This document shows positions 52,649 through 64,000 of a DNA stretch of 64,000 nucleotides, piece by piece. Each line of letters starts with the position of its first letter. Within the stretch, counting starts at the first letter, position 1. The notes beneath the pieces were generated by a model, which was not told the DNA's origin, ran no database searches, and worked only from the letters and a program-made list of their open reading frames with translations. The stretch lies in assembly GCF_002894645.1 (NCBI RefSeq), contig NZ_NCQY01000002.1:24848-88847 (forward strand), given 5' to 3'. A program made the translations under genes and the position numbers. Origin of the DNA: Salinibacter altiplanensis (GTDB taxonomy: Bacteria; Bacteroidota; Rhodothermia; Rhodothermales; Salinibacteraceae).

Positions 52649-54268
52649 GTGTCGACGCTTCCCCCTCGTGCCTACAAACTTTCTTGGGACGCCCATTCCG
52701 TCACGGGGATTGCGATTGGACTGGCCCTCTTCGTGATTTTTGCGACCGGGGCGCTTGTTCTCTTCCGCGGTGAGATCCGGAAGTGGGAAGAACCGAAGCT
52801 GCGGGCGCAGCCGGGGGAACGCATCTCGCTCGACGCGATGGTCCATCCCATTTTAGACTCCCTGAGCCAAGAGGGAGCGTCCCCCTCACGTCTCCGGATA
52901 GGTCTGCCGGAGGGGAGAGACGACAATTTGCACGTGAAGGCAACCGGGGAGGGCATGAATGCCACGCCCAACGTGTGGGTCAACTCGACGACGGGAAAGT
53001 GGGTGCGCACGCCCGAAGAGGGGGCCATCACACAGACGTTGTACTACCTGCACTTCTTCTACCAGCTGGGACGATGGGGGGTCTACCTCGCGGGCCTCCT
53101 CGGTGTGTTTGGGCTGTTGGCCGTGGTCACGGGAACGGCGATGCACCTCGACCGCATCGTCAAGGATTTCTTTCAGTTTCGGCCCGGCAAGACGCTGCGG
53201 GTGGCCTGGGCCGATGCCCACAAGGTCCTAGGCACCATCGGGCTCCCCTTCCAGACGATGTACGTGTTCACGGGAGCCTACCTTGGGCTGTTGGGAATTG
53301 CGGCCCTGCCGTACGTCGTGTTTCTGTTCGACGGCGACTCGACAGACTATTTGCGCGAAGCCGGATACTATGCGCCCGCGGTCCAGGTTGATTCCGTGGC
53401 CTCCGCCTCGGCGGACCGACCTTCCCTTCAGCGGTTTGCCGCTCGGGCTGAGGGCGCATGGCCCGACTTCGATCCGGAGAAGATGGTCGTCCATGACATG
53501 GGGCACCCCAACAGCCGCGTTGAAGTCATTGGGTACCGGCACGGCGCCGTCTTTGGAGGGACCGGCTCCGTCATTTTTCACGGGGCCACCGGGGAGGAGC
53601 TATTGCGGAAGCCGCCGGCCGAGGCCAACCTGTTTAACGAGTCAGTGCAGAGCACGGAGACACTGCACTTTGCGAGGTTCGGAGGCACGGCCCTCAAGAT
53701 TCTCTTCTTTCTGCTGGCGGTTGCCTCGTGTGCCGTCATCCTTACGGGCAACCTCACGTGGTTGGAGGTGCGGGACACGGAACACCGAACCGTCAACCAA
53801 ATGCTGGCCCGGCTCACGGCGGGCGGGGCCACGGGCTTCCTGCCCGCCGTCGCCCTGCTGTTTCTCGCGGATCGGGGGATGTCGGGGGGCGTCCCCGATC
53901 CGAACTGGTGGGGAGACCTGTTCTTCTTCGGGGGCTGGGCGGTGGCGATCGTCTACGCCCTCTGCCGTCGCAATGTGGCCCGTACCCACCGGTCGCTGCT
54001 CGTGATCGGAGGGGGACTGGCCATGCTCGTCCCTGTTGCCAACGGCGCAACGACGGGCGCATGGCCGTGGGCGGCCTGGGCGGCGGGGCAGTGGGCCGTA
54101 CTGGGGGTTGACCTCGGGGCCATCGGGTGTGGCCTCGGGGCACTCGGCACGGCTGCCCTCCTGACCGTGGACGCCTCCCCGAACAACGCTTCTCCGCCGT
54201 CCTCCGCTTCTGATTCGGGGTCGGATCCTGCCGTGGAGCCCGTTCTTGTCTCGGTCGCCCCGGAATGA
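52649..54268 (+). CDS. PepSY-associated transmembrane protein (siderophore-iron reductase-like)
   Basis: 539 residues from a GTG start. N-terminal helix (VTGIAIGLALFVIFATGALVLF), a large periplasmic part with PepSY-like sequence, then further helices (WGVYLAGLLGVFGLLAVVTGT, GTALKILFFLLAVASCAVIL, GFLPAVALLFLADRGMSGG, VAIVYALCRRNVA). The histidines in YYLHFFYQLG and the AWADAHKVLG motif are consistent with heme or metal binding. PiuB-like proteins of this build are thought to reduce ferric siderophores at the inner membrane. The C-terminal tail is disordered and acidic/Ser-rich. Last gene of the iron operon; the 332 bp behind it hold no gene. Confidence 0.85.
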   Translation: MSTLPPRAYKLSWDAHSVTGIAIGLALFVIFATGALVLFRGEIRKWEEPKLRAQPGERISLDAMVHPILDSLSQEGASPSRLRIGLPEGRDDNLHVKATGEGMNATPNVWVNSTTGKWVRTPEEGAITQTLYYLHFFYQLGRWGVYLAGLLGVFGLLAVVTGTAMHLDRIVKDFFQFRPGKTLRVAWADAHKVLGTIGLPFQTMYVFTGAYLGLLGIAALPYVVFLFDGDSTDYLREAGYYAPAVQVDSVASASADRPSLQRFAARAEGAWPDFDPEKMVVHDMGHPNSRVEVIGYRHGAVFGGTGSVIFHGATGEELLRKPPAEANLFNESVQSTETLHFARFGGTALKILFFLLAVASCAVILTGNLTWLEVRDTEHRTVNQMLARLTAGGATGFLPAVALLFLADRGMSGGVPDPNWWGDLFFFGGWAVAIVYALCRRNVARTHRSLLVIGGGLAMLVPVANGATTGAWPWAAWAAGQWAVLGVDLGAIGCGLGALGTAALLTVDASPNNASPPSSASDSGSDPAVEPVLVSVAPE

Positions 54269-54572
54269 TCGAAAATGAGATCGCGCGCACCCAATTAACG
54301 AGGGAGCTGCATCCTCTCTTGTCGCAGGTCCCGATGATCGGTGTGGACCGGGGACTCTCAAACGTTGTGTCGGTCTCCCATGACCTGTAGCTCTGTCAGG
54401 GGCGCAATCTCTGGTGTGCAATCCCGTAGAGGCCGGGACGCTGCCCAGGGGCTCCGTGCATGTGCCGAACAGGGGCGACTCACTGCGGATATCGACCTGC
54501 CTGACACACTACACATTCGGTACTGAACACGTGCACGTTGCGCGCGGCACGGCCGGGCGGTCTGTCGAAGGA

Positions 54573-54593
54573 GGACACGAGGGCCCGGTGTCC
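54573..54593 (-). terminator. Candidate hairpin downstream of ligA
   Basis: GGACAC (54573-54578) and GTGTCC (54588-54593) are complementary with a 9-base GC-rich loop, 8 bp beyond the ligA stop. No U-tract follows, so only position and pairing support it. The rest of 54269-54572 shows no gene. Confidence 0.3.
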
Positions 54594-54600
54594 GTGGCCC

Positions 54601-56673
<2,073 letters not shown>

Positions 56674-57262
56674 CTATGCTCGTCGGAGGGGGTGCGAAAG
56701 GAAGAGGGAGTGAGTGCCAGGGGGAGCCGTCTGTTTCTGCCAGCAGTCTCTTTTGAATTCGATTGGGGGGACGGACGTTCGGGCCGCGCGCCGTAATTAC
56801 GCGTCGTCACGGATTTGTCCGATGCGGCCCCGACGCGGACTCCTGTGTTGAACTTCGTCTGCCGTTTCCACGCGGCCCACCGTCGTACTCCCGCCGACGG
56901 TGGGCGAGGGGGGAGGGGCAGACGATTGGGGACACGGTCGGGACGCGATGAGGACGAGAGACGAGGCCGGAACTGTTGTGGACGAAGACACGCTGAGGGA
57001 TGCGAGAAGAGGGGCTGTCTCGAAGGGTTGCCCTGGTGGAGTAAGCATTTGAAATGTACCCAGGCGGGAGCGAGGGCCCGTTGAAAAAAGATCGGATTAT
57101 CGAGGAGATGCGGAGGCAAGAGCGGGAGCTGGAAGGTCGGCCGCCGGGGGCTGGAGGAGAAAGGCCCGCCGCACAGCCAGGATCCCTCGGGCAGACCGCT
57201 TGTTTGGAGGAGCGGTTCGCGCGTTGTTGTACAGTTCGGGCCGTTTCGGTCCCAATGCTTGT
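56674..57262. other. Gap between ligA and the PorT-like gene
   Basis: 589 bp, should hold the ligA promoter. A plus-strand frame from 57054 begins with a helix-like charged stretch (KKDRIIEEMRRQERELEG) but soon loses protein-like composition; it was not called. No repeat or RNA structure was recognised. Confidence 0.4.
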
Positions 57263-57907
57263 ATGCGTTCTGTTTTCTGGGGGCTGGTTCTCGTGGGACT
57301 GCTTGCGAGCACCTCCCCGAGTCAGGGCCAGGATTCCCGCCAGTACGGCCTCACACTCGGTGTGAATCGCGTCACGCTGCAGTCGCCCGCGTCCGACCTG
57401 AGTAGTTATTTTGCCGGGGGTGGGGGCTTTGTGGCGCGCCAGCGCCTGTACGGTCCTGTGTCGGTGCAGGCCGAGTTGCTACTGAGTCAGAACGGGGGGC
57501 GGGTCGACTCCGATCGGGGTGGGGCCATTGACTATGAGGTCGGGTACCTCAAGCTGCCCCTCCTGCTGCATCTGCAGACGCCCACCATACAATCAATCGC
57601 GCTGCACGGGGAGGCCGGCGGATTTGGGGCCGTCAAGATTTTCGAGCGGCAGACGCCGGGAGACGGTGACGTGAGCGTTTCGTTCGACACAGGGCAGTCG
57701 TTCTACCGCCGTCTGGACGCCGGGGGCATTGCGGGCGTCGGGGCCACCGTGCCGATTGGGGCCCGCCGGCTCAACCTGACGGTGCGCCGGGTGTGGGGCC
57801 TGCGAGACGTGGCCCAGGGAGGAATAGACCAACAGTTCTCCGATGCGCCCTTTCCCGAAGAGGCAGAGACGCGGGCGTGGTCCCTGGTGGTCCGCCTCGG
57901 GTTTTAG
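57263..57907 (+). CDS. PorT-like outer-membrane beta-barrel protein
   Basis: 214 residues with a signal peptide (SVFWGLVLVGLLASTSPSQG). Alternating strands with aromatic ends: YGLTLGVNRVTLQS, GGGGFVARQRLYGPVSVQAE, LLLSQNGGRVDS, VGYLKLPLLLHLQ, RAWSLVVRLGF at the C-terminus. This matches the outer-membrane beta-barrel (PorT/OMP_b-brl_2) family common in Bacteroidota relatives. Function unknown. The ATG at 57263 begins the signal peptide directly. Confidence 0.8.
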   Translation: MRSVFWGLVLVGLLASTSPSQGQDSRQYGLTLGVNRVTLQSPASDLSSYFAGGGGFVARQRLYGPVSVQAELLLSQNGGRVDSDRGGAIDYEVGYLKLPLLLHLQTPTIQSIALHGEAGGFGAVKIFERQTPGDGDVSVSFDTGQSFYRRLDAGGIAGVGATVPIGARRLNLTVRRVWGLRDVAQGGIDQQFSDAPFPEEAETRAWSLVVRLGF

Positions 57908-58189
57908 GGCCGGGCCGCCCGTCGAGACGCCGTCCTTAGGAGCGCACTTCAAGTGAAGTCAATAACAGAGCCTTCGGCGTAGGTGGGACCCAGTTGGGCC
58001 TTAGCCCACGCTGCACGAAGGAATCGAAGGCGGCGATTTGTTTGCAAAACGGCAGTTGGCCTCTTTTCTTGGACCAATCTGCCCCGCAGCCCTCTTTGTC
58101 CACCGGCTGCGGCCCTCCCACGGCGAACTGCACGCCAAGCCTTGTCTCGCCGTGGGGTCGATGTTTGTTTTCGACGACGTCCCCGGCAC

Positions 58190-61100
58190 ATGTACCTCAC
58201 CAAACTCGAAATGCAGGGCTTCAAGAGCTTTGCGGACGAGACCACACTTACGTTCGATCCCGGCGTGACGACCATTGTTGGGCCGAACGGGTGTGGAAAG
58301 TCGAACATCGTTGACGCCATCCGGTGGGTGATTGGTGAGCAGCGTCCCACCGTGCTCCGGTCGGAGAAGATGGAAAACCTGATCTTTAACGGCACGGCCG
58401 ACCGGCGTCCGCTGGGCATGGCGGAGGTGGAGCTGACGATCGAAAACACCGACGGGGTGCTGCCCACGGAGTATGCCGAGGTGACCATCGGCCGTCGCCT
58501 CTTCCGCGACGGCACGTCCGAATACCTGATGAACGGAACCACGTGCCGCCTCAAGGACATCACGGATCTGTTCATGGACACCGGCATGGCGGCCGATGCC
58601 TACTCGGTGATCGAGCTCAAGATGGTCGACGAGCTGGTGTCCGGCTCCACCGAGGACCGCCGCCGCATGTTTGAGGAGGCGGCCGGCATCACGCGCTACA
58701 AGATGCGTCGGCGGCAGGCCCTCCGCAAGCTGGAAGGCACGCAGTCGGACCTAGAGCGCATCCGCGACCTGACCGACGAGGTGAGCACGCAGGTCGAGCG
58801 CCTGGAGGCCCAGGCGGAGACGGCCCAGCGGTACCAGGAGGCCGAAACGGAGCTGCGGCGCCTGGAGCTTCTGCTCACACAGGTGGAGTACGACCGCCTG
58901 ACGGAGCGGCAGGATGAGTTGGCAGCACAGGAGACAGAGCACGCCGACCGCGCCGAGGCCCTGGCCGAGGACGAGCGGGCGACGGAGGCTCGCCTTGAGG
59001 ACCTCCGAGAGACCCTGTCGGAGCGAGAAGACACCCTCCAAGAACGCCGCGAGGCCTTGCAGGAGCACCGGGCGCGCGTCCGGGAGCTGGAGGCGGAGCA
59101 GCGCCTGCAGCGGGAGCGCCTGACCCGCGCCCGTGACGACCGGGAGGAGGCCCAGCAGGCCCAGGAGGAGGCCCGCCAGCGGCGCACTGAACTTACCGGT
59201 GAGGTTCAGCGCCTGGAAAGTGCTTTGGAGCAGGCGCGTCCGGCCCTCGACGAGGCGGAGGCGACCCTCGAGGAGGCTCGTGACGAGCGGGACGCGGCGA
59301 AGGCGGCCGCAAACGAACTACGAGAAGATGTTCGGCGGCACCGGGAAAAGGCAGAGGCCGCGGAAGACGAGCACGCTGAGCAGCGCCGGGCGCTCGACCA
59401 GCGGACGAATCGACAAGAGCTGCTGGAGGATGAGCGGACTCGTGCCCGCACTCAGTACGATGACCTGGCGGAGAAGGTCGAGGCGTTCGACGCGCGCATC
59501 GAGGAGGCCGAGGCCGAACGTACTGCCGCCGAGCAAACGCTCGAAGAGGCGCGTTCGGCCCTGGCGGAGGCCACCACGGAGCGGGACACGCGCCAAGCAG
59601 CGCTGGAGGATGCTCGAGAAGAGCTTCGAGAGCGGAAGCGCCGCCGCGACGCGGCCGAGGCGGAGGTGGAGCTCCTGGAGGGCCTCGTGGGCAGCTACGA
59701 CGAGTTTTCGGACGCCGTTCAGTTCCTGGCCGCCGAGGGCCTCTTCGACGACCTCTATACCGTAGCCGATGTGCTCGGGTGCGACGACGACGTGCGCGTG
59801 GCGCTCGATGCCGCGCTGGGGGACTTCGCGTCCTGCGTGGTCGTGTCCACCGCCCAGGACGCCTGGGCTGCCGTCGACCGCCTACGCGAGGCCAGCAAGG
59901 GACAAACGTCCTTCCTTGTGCTCGACCGGCTCCCCGACTCGCCGCCGTCCCCGTCGGCGCCCGACGGCACAGTGCCCCTGCGGACGGCCGTCCGCACGAC
60001 GGACCCGGCGTACACGGCCCTGGCCGACACGCTGCTGCACGATTGCTACCTCGTCGACACGCTGGAGGAGGCCGAGGCGCTCGCCGATGGCTTTCAGGAA
60101 GAGCCCCGAACGGTTCGGATCTTTGCCCGCACGGGCGAGTGGGTCGACTCCACGGGCGTCCTTCGTGGAGGAAGCCAGCAGGACGATGTGTCGCCGGCCG
60201 CGAGCCGCCTTGGGCGCCGCGAACAGCTGGCCCGTGCCCGCGACCAGCATGCCGACCTGCAGGCGGCCGTCGACGAGCAGGAGGCAGCCGTGGCGGAGGC
60301 GAAGGCTGCCCTCGGCACGATCACCCTGGCGGCCCACGAATCTGCGGTGGAGGAGGCCGAGGCGACCCTCGCCGACGCCGAGCAGCGCCTCGAACGGCTC
60401 CGCTACGAGCGAACCTCCACGAAAGAGCGGTGTGCTGAGCTCCAGAAACGCCTCGACGAGATTGAGGCAGAGCGTGCCGAGCACGAGGATCGCGTCCACG
60501 ATCTCCGACAGACGGCAGAGGCCGCCGAGGAAGCGATGCGGCGCCGGCGCCAGGAACGCGCCGAGGCGGAAGAGGCGCTCACCGAGGCGGAGGACCGTGA
60601 GCGGACGGCCGTCGACGCCTTTAGTGAGGCACAGGTGGCGGCCGTGGAGGCCCGAAACCGCGTCGACAACCTGGAGCAGGACCTGGAGCGGGCCCGCGAC
60701 CAGATCGACGAGATCGACCGGCAAACCGGCGAGCGAACAGCAACGCTTGAGAACCTGACGGCCACCATCGAGGAGGCCCTCGACGAGCAGACGGAGCTCG
60801 ATGAACAGATCGAGGCCCTCCGCGAGGAGCGGAAGGCCCGGGACCAGTCCGTGGAGGCGGCCGAGGAGGCCCTTCAGGAGACGAAGGCACAGATCGACGA
60901 GGTGGAGTCCCGCCTCCGCTCGATTCGGCAGGAGCGGGAGGCCGCCCTGGAGCAAAAAAACGAAGCGGCCGTGGCGCTTACGAAGGTGGAGACCCGCACT
61001 CAAGACCTGCTCGACAGCATGAAGACGGACTTCGACCGTGACCTGGCGGACGATCCGGCGTCGGTGCCCGAGGCATTCGACGAGGCGGAGGCACAATCCG

Positions 61101-61750
61101 AGGTGAAGAGCCTGCGGGGAACGATCAACGCCCTCGGCGACGTCAACCCCCTCGCGCTGGAGGAATACGAAGAGGAAAAAGAACGCCTCGATTTTCTCCA
61201 GGAGCAAAAGACGGACCTGGAGGAGGCGGAGGACACGCTCCTCGACACCATCCAGGAGATCAATGCGAAGGCCTCGGAGCGCTTCATGGAAACCTTCGAG
61301 GAGATCAGGGAAAGCTTCGGAACCCTCTTCACCGAGCTGTTTGGAAAGGGCGCTTCGGCGGAGCTCCAGCTGGCAGAGCCGGACGACCCCATCGATTCGG
61401 CCATCGAGATCGTGGCCAAGCCGCGGGGCAAACGGCCCGTCACGCTCGACCAGTTGTCCAGTGGTGAGAAGGCCCTGACGGCCACCGCGCTGCTCTTCTC
61501 CATCTACCTCGTGAAGCCGAGCCCCTTCTGCGTCCTCGACGAGGTGGACGCGCCTCTCGACGACGCCAACGTGGAGCGCTTCATGAGTCTCGTTCGCCGA
61601 TTTGAGGGCGACACCCAGTTCGTGCTCGTGACCCACAACCAGCGCACGATGGACCTGTCAGACCGCATGTACGGGGTCACGATGGAGGAGCAGGGCGTGT
61701 CGAAGCTCGTAGGGGTGGAGTTCGACGAGGCCGCGGAGCTGACCGGCTAG
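58190..61750 (+). CDS. smc: Chromosome segregation protein SMC
   Basis: 1186 residues. N-terminal ATPase half with FKSFADETTLTFDPG and Walker A in TTIVGPNGCGKSNIVDAIR (residues 31-38), a very long acidic coiled coil, a hinge around residues 515-670 (LGCDDDVRVALDAALGD), a second coiled coil, then the signature LSSGEKALTATALL and Walker B in FCVLDEVDAPLDDANVERF. SMC dimers with ScpA/ScpB organise and separate chromosomes. The coiled-coil arms are unusually rich in Glu/Asp, consistent with a halophile. The ATG at 58190 (MYLTKLEMQGFKSF) is the normal SMC start. No scpA or scpB in the window. Confidence 0.97.
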   Translation: MYLTKLEMQGFKSFADETTLTFDPGVTTIVGPNGCGKSNIVDAIRWVIGEQRPTVLRSEKMENLIFNGTADRRPLGMAEVELTIENTDGVLPTEYAEVTIGRRLFRDGTSEYLMNGTTCRLKDITDLFMDTGMAADAYSVIELKMVDELVSGSTEDRRRMFEEAAGITRYKMRRRQALRKLEGTQSDLERIRDLTDEVSTQVERLEAQAETAQRYQEAETELRRLELLLTQVEYDRLTERQDELAAQETEHADRAEALAEDERATEARLEDLRETLSEREDTLQERREALQEHRARVRELEAEQRLQRERLTRARDDREEAQQAQEEARQRRTELTGEVQRLESALEQARPALDEAEATLEEARDERDAAKAAANELREDVRRHREKAEAAEDEHAEQRRALDQRTNRQELLEDERTRARTQYDDLAEKVEAFDARIEEAEAERTAAEQTLEEARSALAEATTERDTRQAALEDAREELRERKRRRDAAEAEVELLEGLVGSYDEFSDAVQFLAAEGLFDDLYTVADVLGCDDDVRVALDAALGDFASCVVVSTAQDAWAAVDRLREASKGQTSFLVLDRLPDSPPSPSAPDGTVPLRTAVRTTDPAYTALADTLLHDCYLVDTLEEAEALADGFQEEPRTVRIFARTGEWVDSTGVLRGGSQQDDVSPAASRLGRREQLARARDQHADLQAAVDEQEAAVAEAKAALGTITLAAHESAVEEAEATLADAEQRLERLRYERTSTKERCAELQKRLDEIEAERAEHEDRVHDLRQTAEAAEEAMRRRRQERAEAEEALTEAEDRERTAVDAFSEAQVAAVEARNRVDNLEQDLERARDQIDEIDRQTGERTATLENLTATIEEALDEQTELDEQIEALREERKARDQSVEAAEEALQETKAQIDEVESRLRSIRQEREAALEQKNEAAVALTKVETRTQDLLDSMKTDFDRDLADDPASVPEAFDEAEAQSEVKSLRGTINALGDVNPLALEEYEEEKERLDFLQEQKTDLEEAEDTLLDTIQEINAKASERFMETFEEIRESFGTLFTELFGKGASAELQLAEPDDPIDSAIEIVAKPRGKRPVTLDQLSSGEKALTATALLFSIYLVKPSPFCVLDEVDAPLDDANVERFMSLVRRFEGDTQFVLVTHNQRTMDLSDRMYGVTMEEQGVSKLVGVEFDEAAELTG

Positions 61751-61804
61751 AACCGGGGCGCCGGGACGCATCGTGCACGCTGGGATCCCAAGAACCCAAG
61801 TACG

Positions 61805-62932
61805 ATGGACGCGCTGCTCACCGACCTGCTAGATGTGTTGCGCCGCACCGGGCTCGACGCGGTGTTGATTCTGGCGGGCGCCGCCGGGCTGGGAGGGCTT
61901 GGCTACGCCGTCGTGCACCGTAGCCTTCGGGCCCTGATGGGCGATCTGGAGTGGGCGGCACCGCTGCGGGGGGCGCTTCTTCGGCGGACCCGCGCGCCAC
62001 TGCGCATCCTGGCGCCTGTGCTGTGTGTCTACTTGGCGCTGCCCACGGTTCGCGCATCGCTTCCCGGCGTGGCCCGGACGGTGCTCGGCAACGCGCTGCA
62101 GGCACTTGTCGTCGTGGGGGGAGCCTGGATGCTGCTGGCGATGCTGTACGCCGTGGAGGAGGCCGTCTCGGTGCGGTACGAAACGGACACACCGGACAAC
62201 CTGCAGGGCCGCAAAATCGTCACCCAAACGCGCATCCTCCGCCGAATTGCCGCGACGGTCATCACCATCGTCGCGGCCGGCCTCGTGCTCATGCAGTACG
62301 AGCCGTTTCGCGAACTCGGGACCGGCATCCTGGCGTCGGCGGGCATCGCCGGTATCGTTGTTGGCGTCGCGGCCCAGCGCACGCTCGGCGACCTCATTGC
62401 GGGCATCCAAATTGCACTTACCCAGCCCATTCGGGTCGACGACGCAGTGATCGTAGAAGGAGAGTTCGGGTGGGTCGAGGAGATTACGCTCACGTACGTC
62501 GTGGTGCAGGTGTGGGACCGGCGACGCATCGTCCTCCCCATCACGCACTTTCTGGAGCAGCCCTTCCAAAACTGGACCCGTACCTCAACGGACCTCATTG
62601 GAACGGTTTTTCTCTACCTCGACTACACGGTGCCGATCGACGACCTCCGGGCGGAACTTCGGTGCATCGTGGAGGCCTCCGAGCATTGGGACCATGATGT
62701 GGTGGGGCTCCAGATGACGGATGCCTCGGAGCGAACCGTCACGCTCCGGGCCACCGCGAGTGCCAAGGACGCCCCCACGCTCTGGACCCTGCGGTGCGAG
62801 ATCCGCGAGAAGCTCGTGGCCTACATTCGCGAGCACTACCCCGACGCCCTGCCGACGCTGCGGACCCGGCTCGAGACCTCGAAAGACGGCGAACGCCTGG
62901 ACAACGACGGTGATGCCCAGGGGCCCATGTGA
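61805..62932 (+). CDS. MscS-type mechanosensitive channel
   Basis: 375 residues. About five transmembrane helices; the last (residues ~170-200; LASAGIAGIVVGVAAQRTLG) is the pore helix, with AAQRTLGDLIAGIQIALTQP leading into the beta domain (IRVDDAVIVEGEFGWVEEIT). The cytoplasmic alpha/beta domain follows (VFLYLDYTVPIDDLRAEL). MscS channels release solutes when osmolarity falls suddenly, which is relevant in a halophile. The C-terminal tail is acidic. Fifty-four bp behind smc, same strand. ATG at 61805. Confidence 0.92.
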   Translation: MDALLTDLLDVLRRTGLDAVLILAGAAGLGGLGYAVVHRSLRALMGDLEWAAPLRGALLRRTRAPLRILAPVLCVYLALPTVRASLPGVARTVLGNALQALVVVGGAWMLLAMLYAVEEAVSVRYETDTPDNLQGRKIVTQTRILRRIAATVITIVAAGLVLMQYEPFRELGTGILASAGIAGIVVGVAAQRTLGDLIAGIQIALTQPIRVDDAVIVEGEFGWVEEITLTYVVVQVWDRRRIVLPITHFLEQPFQNWTRTSTDLIGTVFLYLDYTVPIDDLRAELRCIVEASEHWDHDVVGLQMTDASERTVTLRATASAKDAPTLWTLRCEIREKLVAYIREHYPDALPTLRTRLETSKDGERLDNDGDAQGPM

Positions 62933-63143
62933 TCAAGGGAGAACCCATTCGCTGCTCGAATCGACGCTCGCTCCCGCGTACAAAATGCTGGGGGCAAGAT
63001 TGCGTCTCCCAGAGGGACCGCTGGCGCCAACGTCTTCAAGATCACACTGCGTCGCTCCTCTCAGGGGCCCTGCGTGCGGACGTACCAGGCGTCCCCGAGA
63101 GAAAGACCATGGTTGTTTGTGACGTGCACCTATTGGCCGCGTC

Positions 63144-64000
63144 TCACGTCGAAGAAGAGCCGGGGTTGTATCCGTCGCCCCCGATGTCGCCCCCAACGTC
63201 GTCAGCAGGGGCCCCTCCGGCGAGCGGTTCCGCGGGCGGGGCGGCTGCCTTCCCCTCCGTTTCGATCGCAAATTGCCGCACCGTCTCCTCCAGCTCCCCG
63301 CTGAGCTCTTCCAGCCGCCCGGCGGTGTCGGACACCTGCGTCACGCCGGCCGCCGACTCCCGGGCCGCCGTCGAGATCGACTCGACCGACCGGGCAATCT
63401 CCTCGCTGGTGGTGGACTGCTGCTCGGAGGCCGCCGCAATCTCGTCGGCTCGCTCCTCGACCTTCGAGATGGCCGTGACGATCTCCTCGATTGCCTCCCC
63501 GGCCTCTTCGGCCAACTCGAGTCCCGTCTCCGCCCGCTGGCTGCTCTGGCGCGCGGTGCCGACCGCGCCGTCAATCTCCTGCCGCACCTTGTCCATGATT
63601 CCTCCAATCTCGTCGGTGGCCGCGTCGGCCTCCTCCGCGAGCTCGCGTACCTCCTCAGCGACGACTGCAAAGCCCTTTCCCTCTTCCCCAGCCCGGGCCG
63701 CCTCGATCGCGGCGTTGAGGGCCAGGAGGTTGGTCTGGTCGGCGATCTCGTCGATGCGGTCGACAACTTGCCCGATCTCCTCCCCGTAGGCGCCGAGGCG
63801 CTCGATGGTGTCGGTGGTGTTTTCGATGGCGGAGGCAATGCCCTCCATCTGGTTGGTGGCCTCCCGGACCGTTTCGCTCCCGCGCCGGGCGGTCTCCCCA
63901 CCGGCCTGGGCCACCTCGGCGGTCTTCTGAACGCTGCGGGCGTTGCCGTTGATCGTCTGGTTCAGCTCCTCGACGGCGGCGGCCACCTCCTCGGCCTGGG
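63144..64000 (-). CDS. Methyl-accepting chemotaxis protein (partial, N-terminus outside window)
   Basis: The C-terminal 285 codons; the frame is open to the right edge. The signalling tip is [19 protein letters not shown] followed by [15 protein letters not shown], which is the conserved CheA/CheW contact hairpin. Long alternating helices on both sides carry Glu/Gln pairs typical of methylation sites ([19 protein letters not shown]). The C-terminus is a Gly/Ala/Pro-rich tail without a CheR-binding pentapeptide. It belongs to a chemoreceptor whose sensor part is not in the window. The 211 bp between it and the MscS gene (convergent) show no gene. Confidence 0.96.
   Translation of the reverse strand, partial: QAEEVAAAVEELNQTINGNARSVQKTAEVAQAGGETARRGSETVREATNQMEGIASAIENTTDTIERLGAYGEEIGQVVDRIDEIADQTNLLALNAAIEAARAGEEGKGFAVVAEEVRELAEEADAATDEIGGIMDKVRQEIDGAVGTARQSSQRAETGLELAEEAGEAIEEIVTAISKVEERADEIAAASEQQSTTSEEIARSVESISTAARESAAGVTQVSDTAGRLEELSGELEETVRQFAIETEGKAAAPPAEPLAGGAPADDVGGDIGGDGYNPGSSST

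Noticed and set aside
57054..57365. Small plus-strand gene before the PorT-like gene
   Set aside because: Only the first ~20 residues look protein-like; the rest overlaps the PorT signal sequence in another frame.

Overview
This is a GC-rich window whose proteins are strongly acidic (many Asp/Glu-rich surfaces and tails), with few recognisable Shine-Dalgarno sequences. It carries typical Bacteroidota/Rhodothermota families (PorV/PorQ-like and PorT-like outer-membrane proteins, BtuB plus a BtuG-like surface propeller, TonB-dependent receptors with carboxypeptidase-regulatory domains). The best guess is an extremely halophilic Salinibacter-like bacterium of the Rhodothermota. This is an inference from gene content and protein composition, not from a marker gene.

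Layout. 1-8943: an alpha-glucan/trehalose block. On the minus strand are glgE, a treS-maltokinase fusion and glgB (cut by the window edge); glgX diverges on the plus strand. Together they form the GlgE route from trehalose through maltose and maltose-1-phosphate to glucan, plus debranching. 8944-15864: an accessory stretch with two MITE-like elements of one family, one element of a second dispersed repeat family, a 621-aa protein of unknown function behind an AT-rich upstream region, a large secreted M14 peptidase and a lone receiver protein. 15865-22161: a tRNA with CAU anticodon, the clamp-loader delta-prime subunit, a TPR lipoprotein or periplasmic protein, then a compact vWA / PP2C phosphatase / membrane-anchored kinase operon that matches the TerY-P triad architecture. 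22195-26142: GroES-like co-chaperone, a 30-residue membrane peptide, 6-phosphogluconolactonase, an orphan histidine kinase and a PIG-L deacetylase.

26173-31615: a vitamin B12 acquisition operon on the minus strand. A cobalamin riboswitch precedes btuB, followed by a BtuG-like beta-propeller lipoprotein, a small polytopic membrane protein, a BtuF-like binding protein and a BFD-like [2Fe-2S] protein. 31811-42881: mixed housekeeping and accessory genes (PspB-like, WYL regulator, DUF2461, an ABC exporter whose permease looks haloarchaeal, a UDG-superfamily protein, an orphan TRAP binding protein, SDR, LolA-like, TrmH, TPR protein). 43071-45310: a two-gene Septu-type defence system (PtuA ATPase, PtuB HNH nuclease) with an AT-richer insert inside ptuA. 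46245-48840: RsmB and a PorV/PorQ-family outer-membrane protein.

49276-54268: an iron-uptake operon (TonB-dependent siderophore receptor, DUF3325-like and DUF3649-like small membrane proteins, PepSY reductase-like protein) behind an operator-like inverted repeat. 54601-64000: ligA, a PorT-like barrel, smc, an MscS channel and the C-terminal part of a methyl-accepting chemotaxis protein. The most interesting items are the TerY-P triad, the BtuB-BtuG B12 locus in a halophile, the mosaic Septu system, the two dispersed repeat families, the G-quadruplex motif in the treS leader, and the uncharacterised 621-aa protein.
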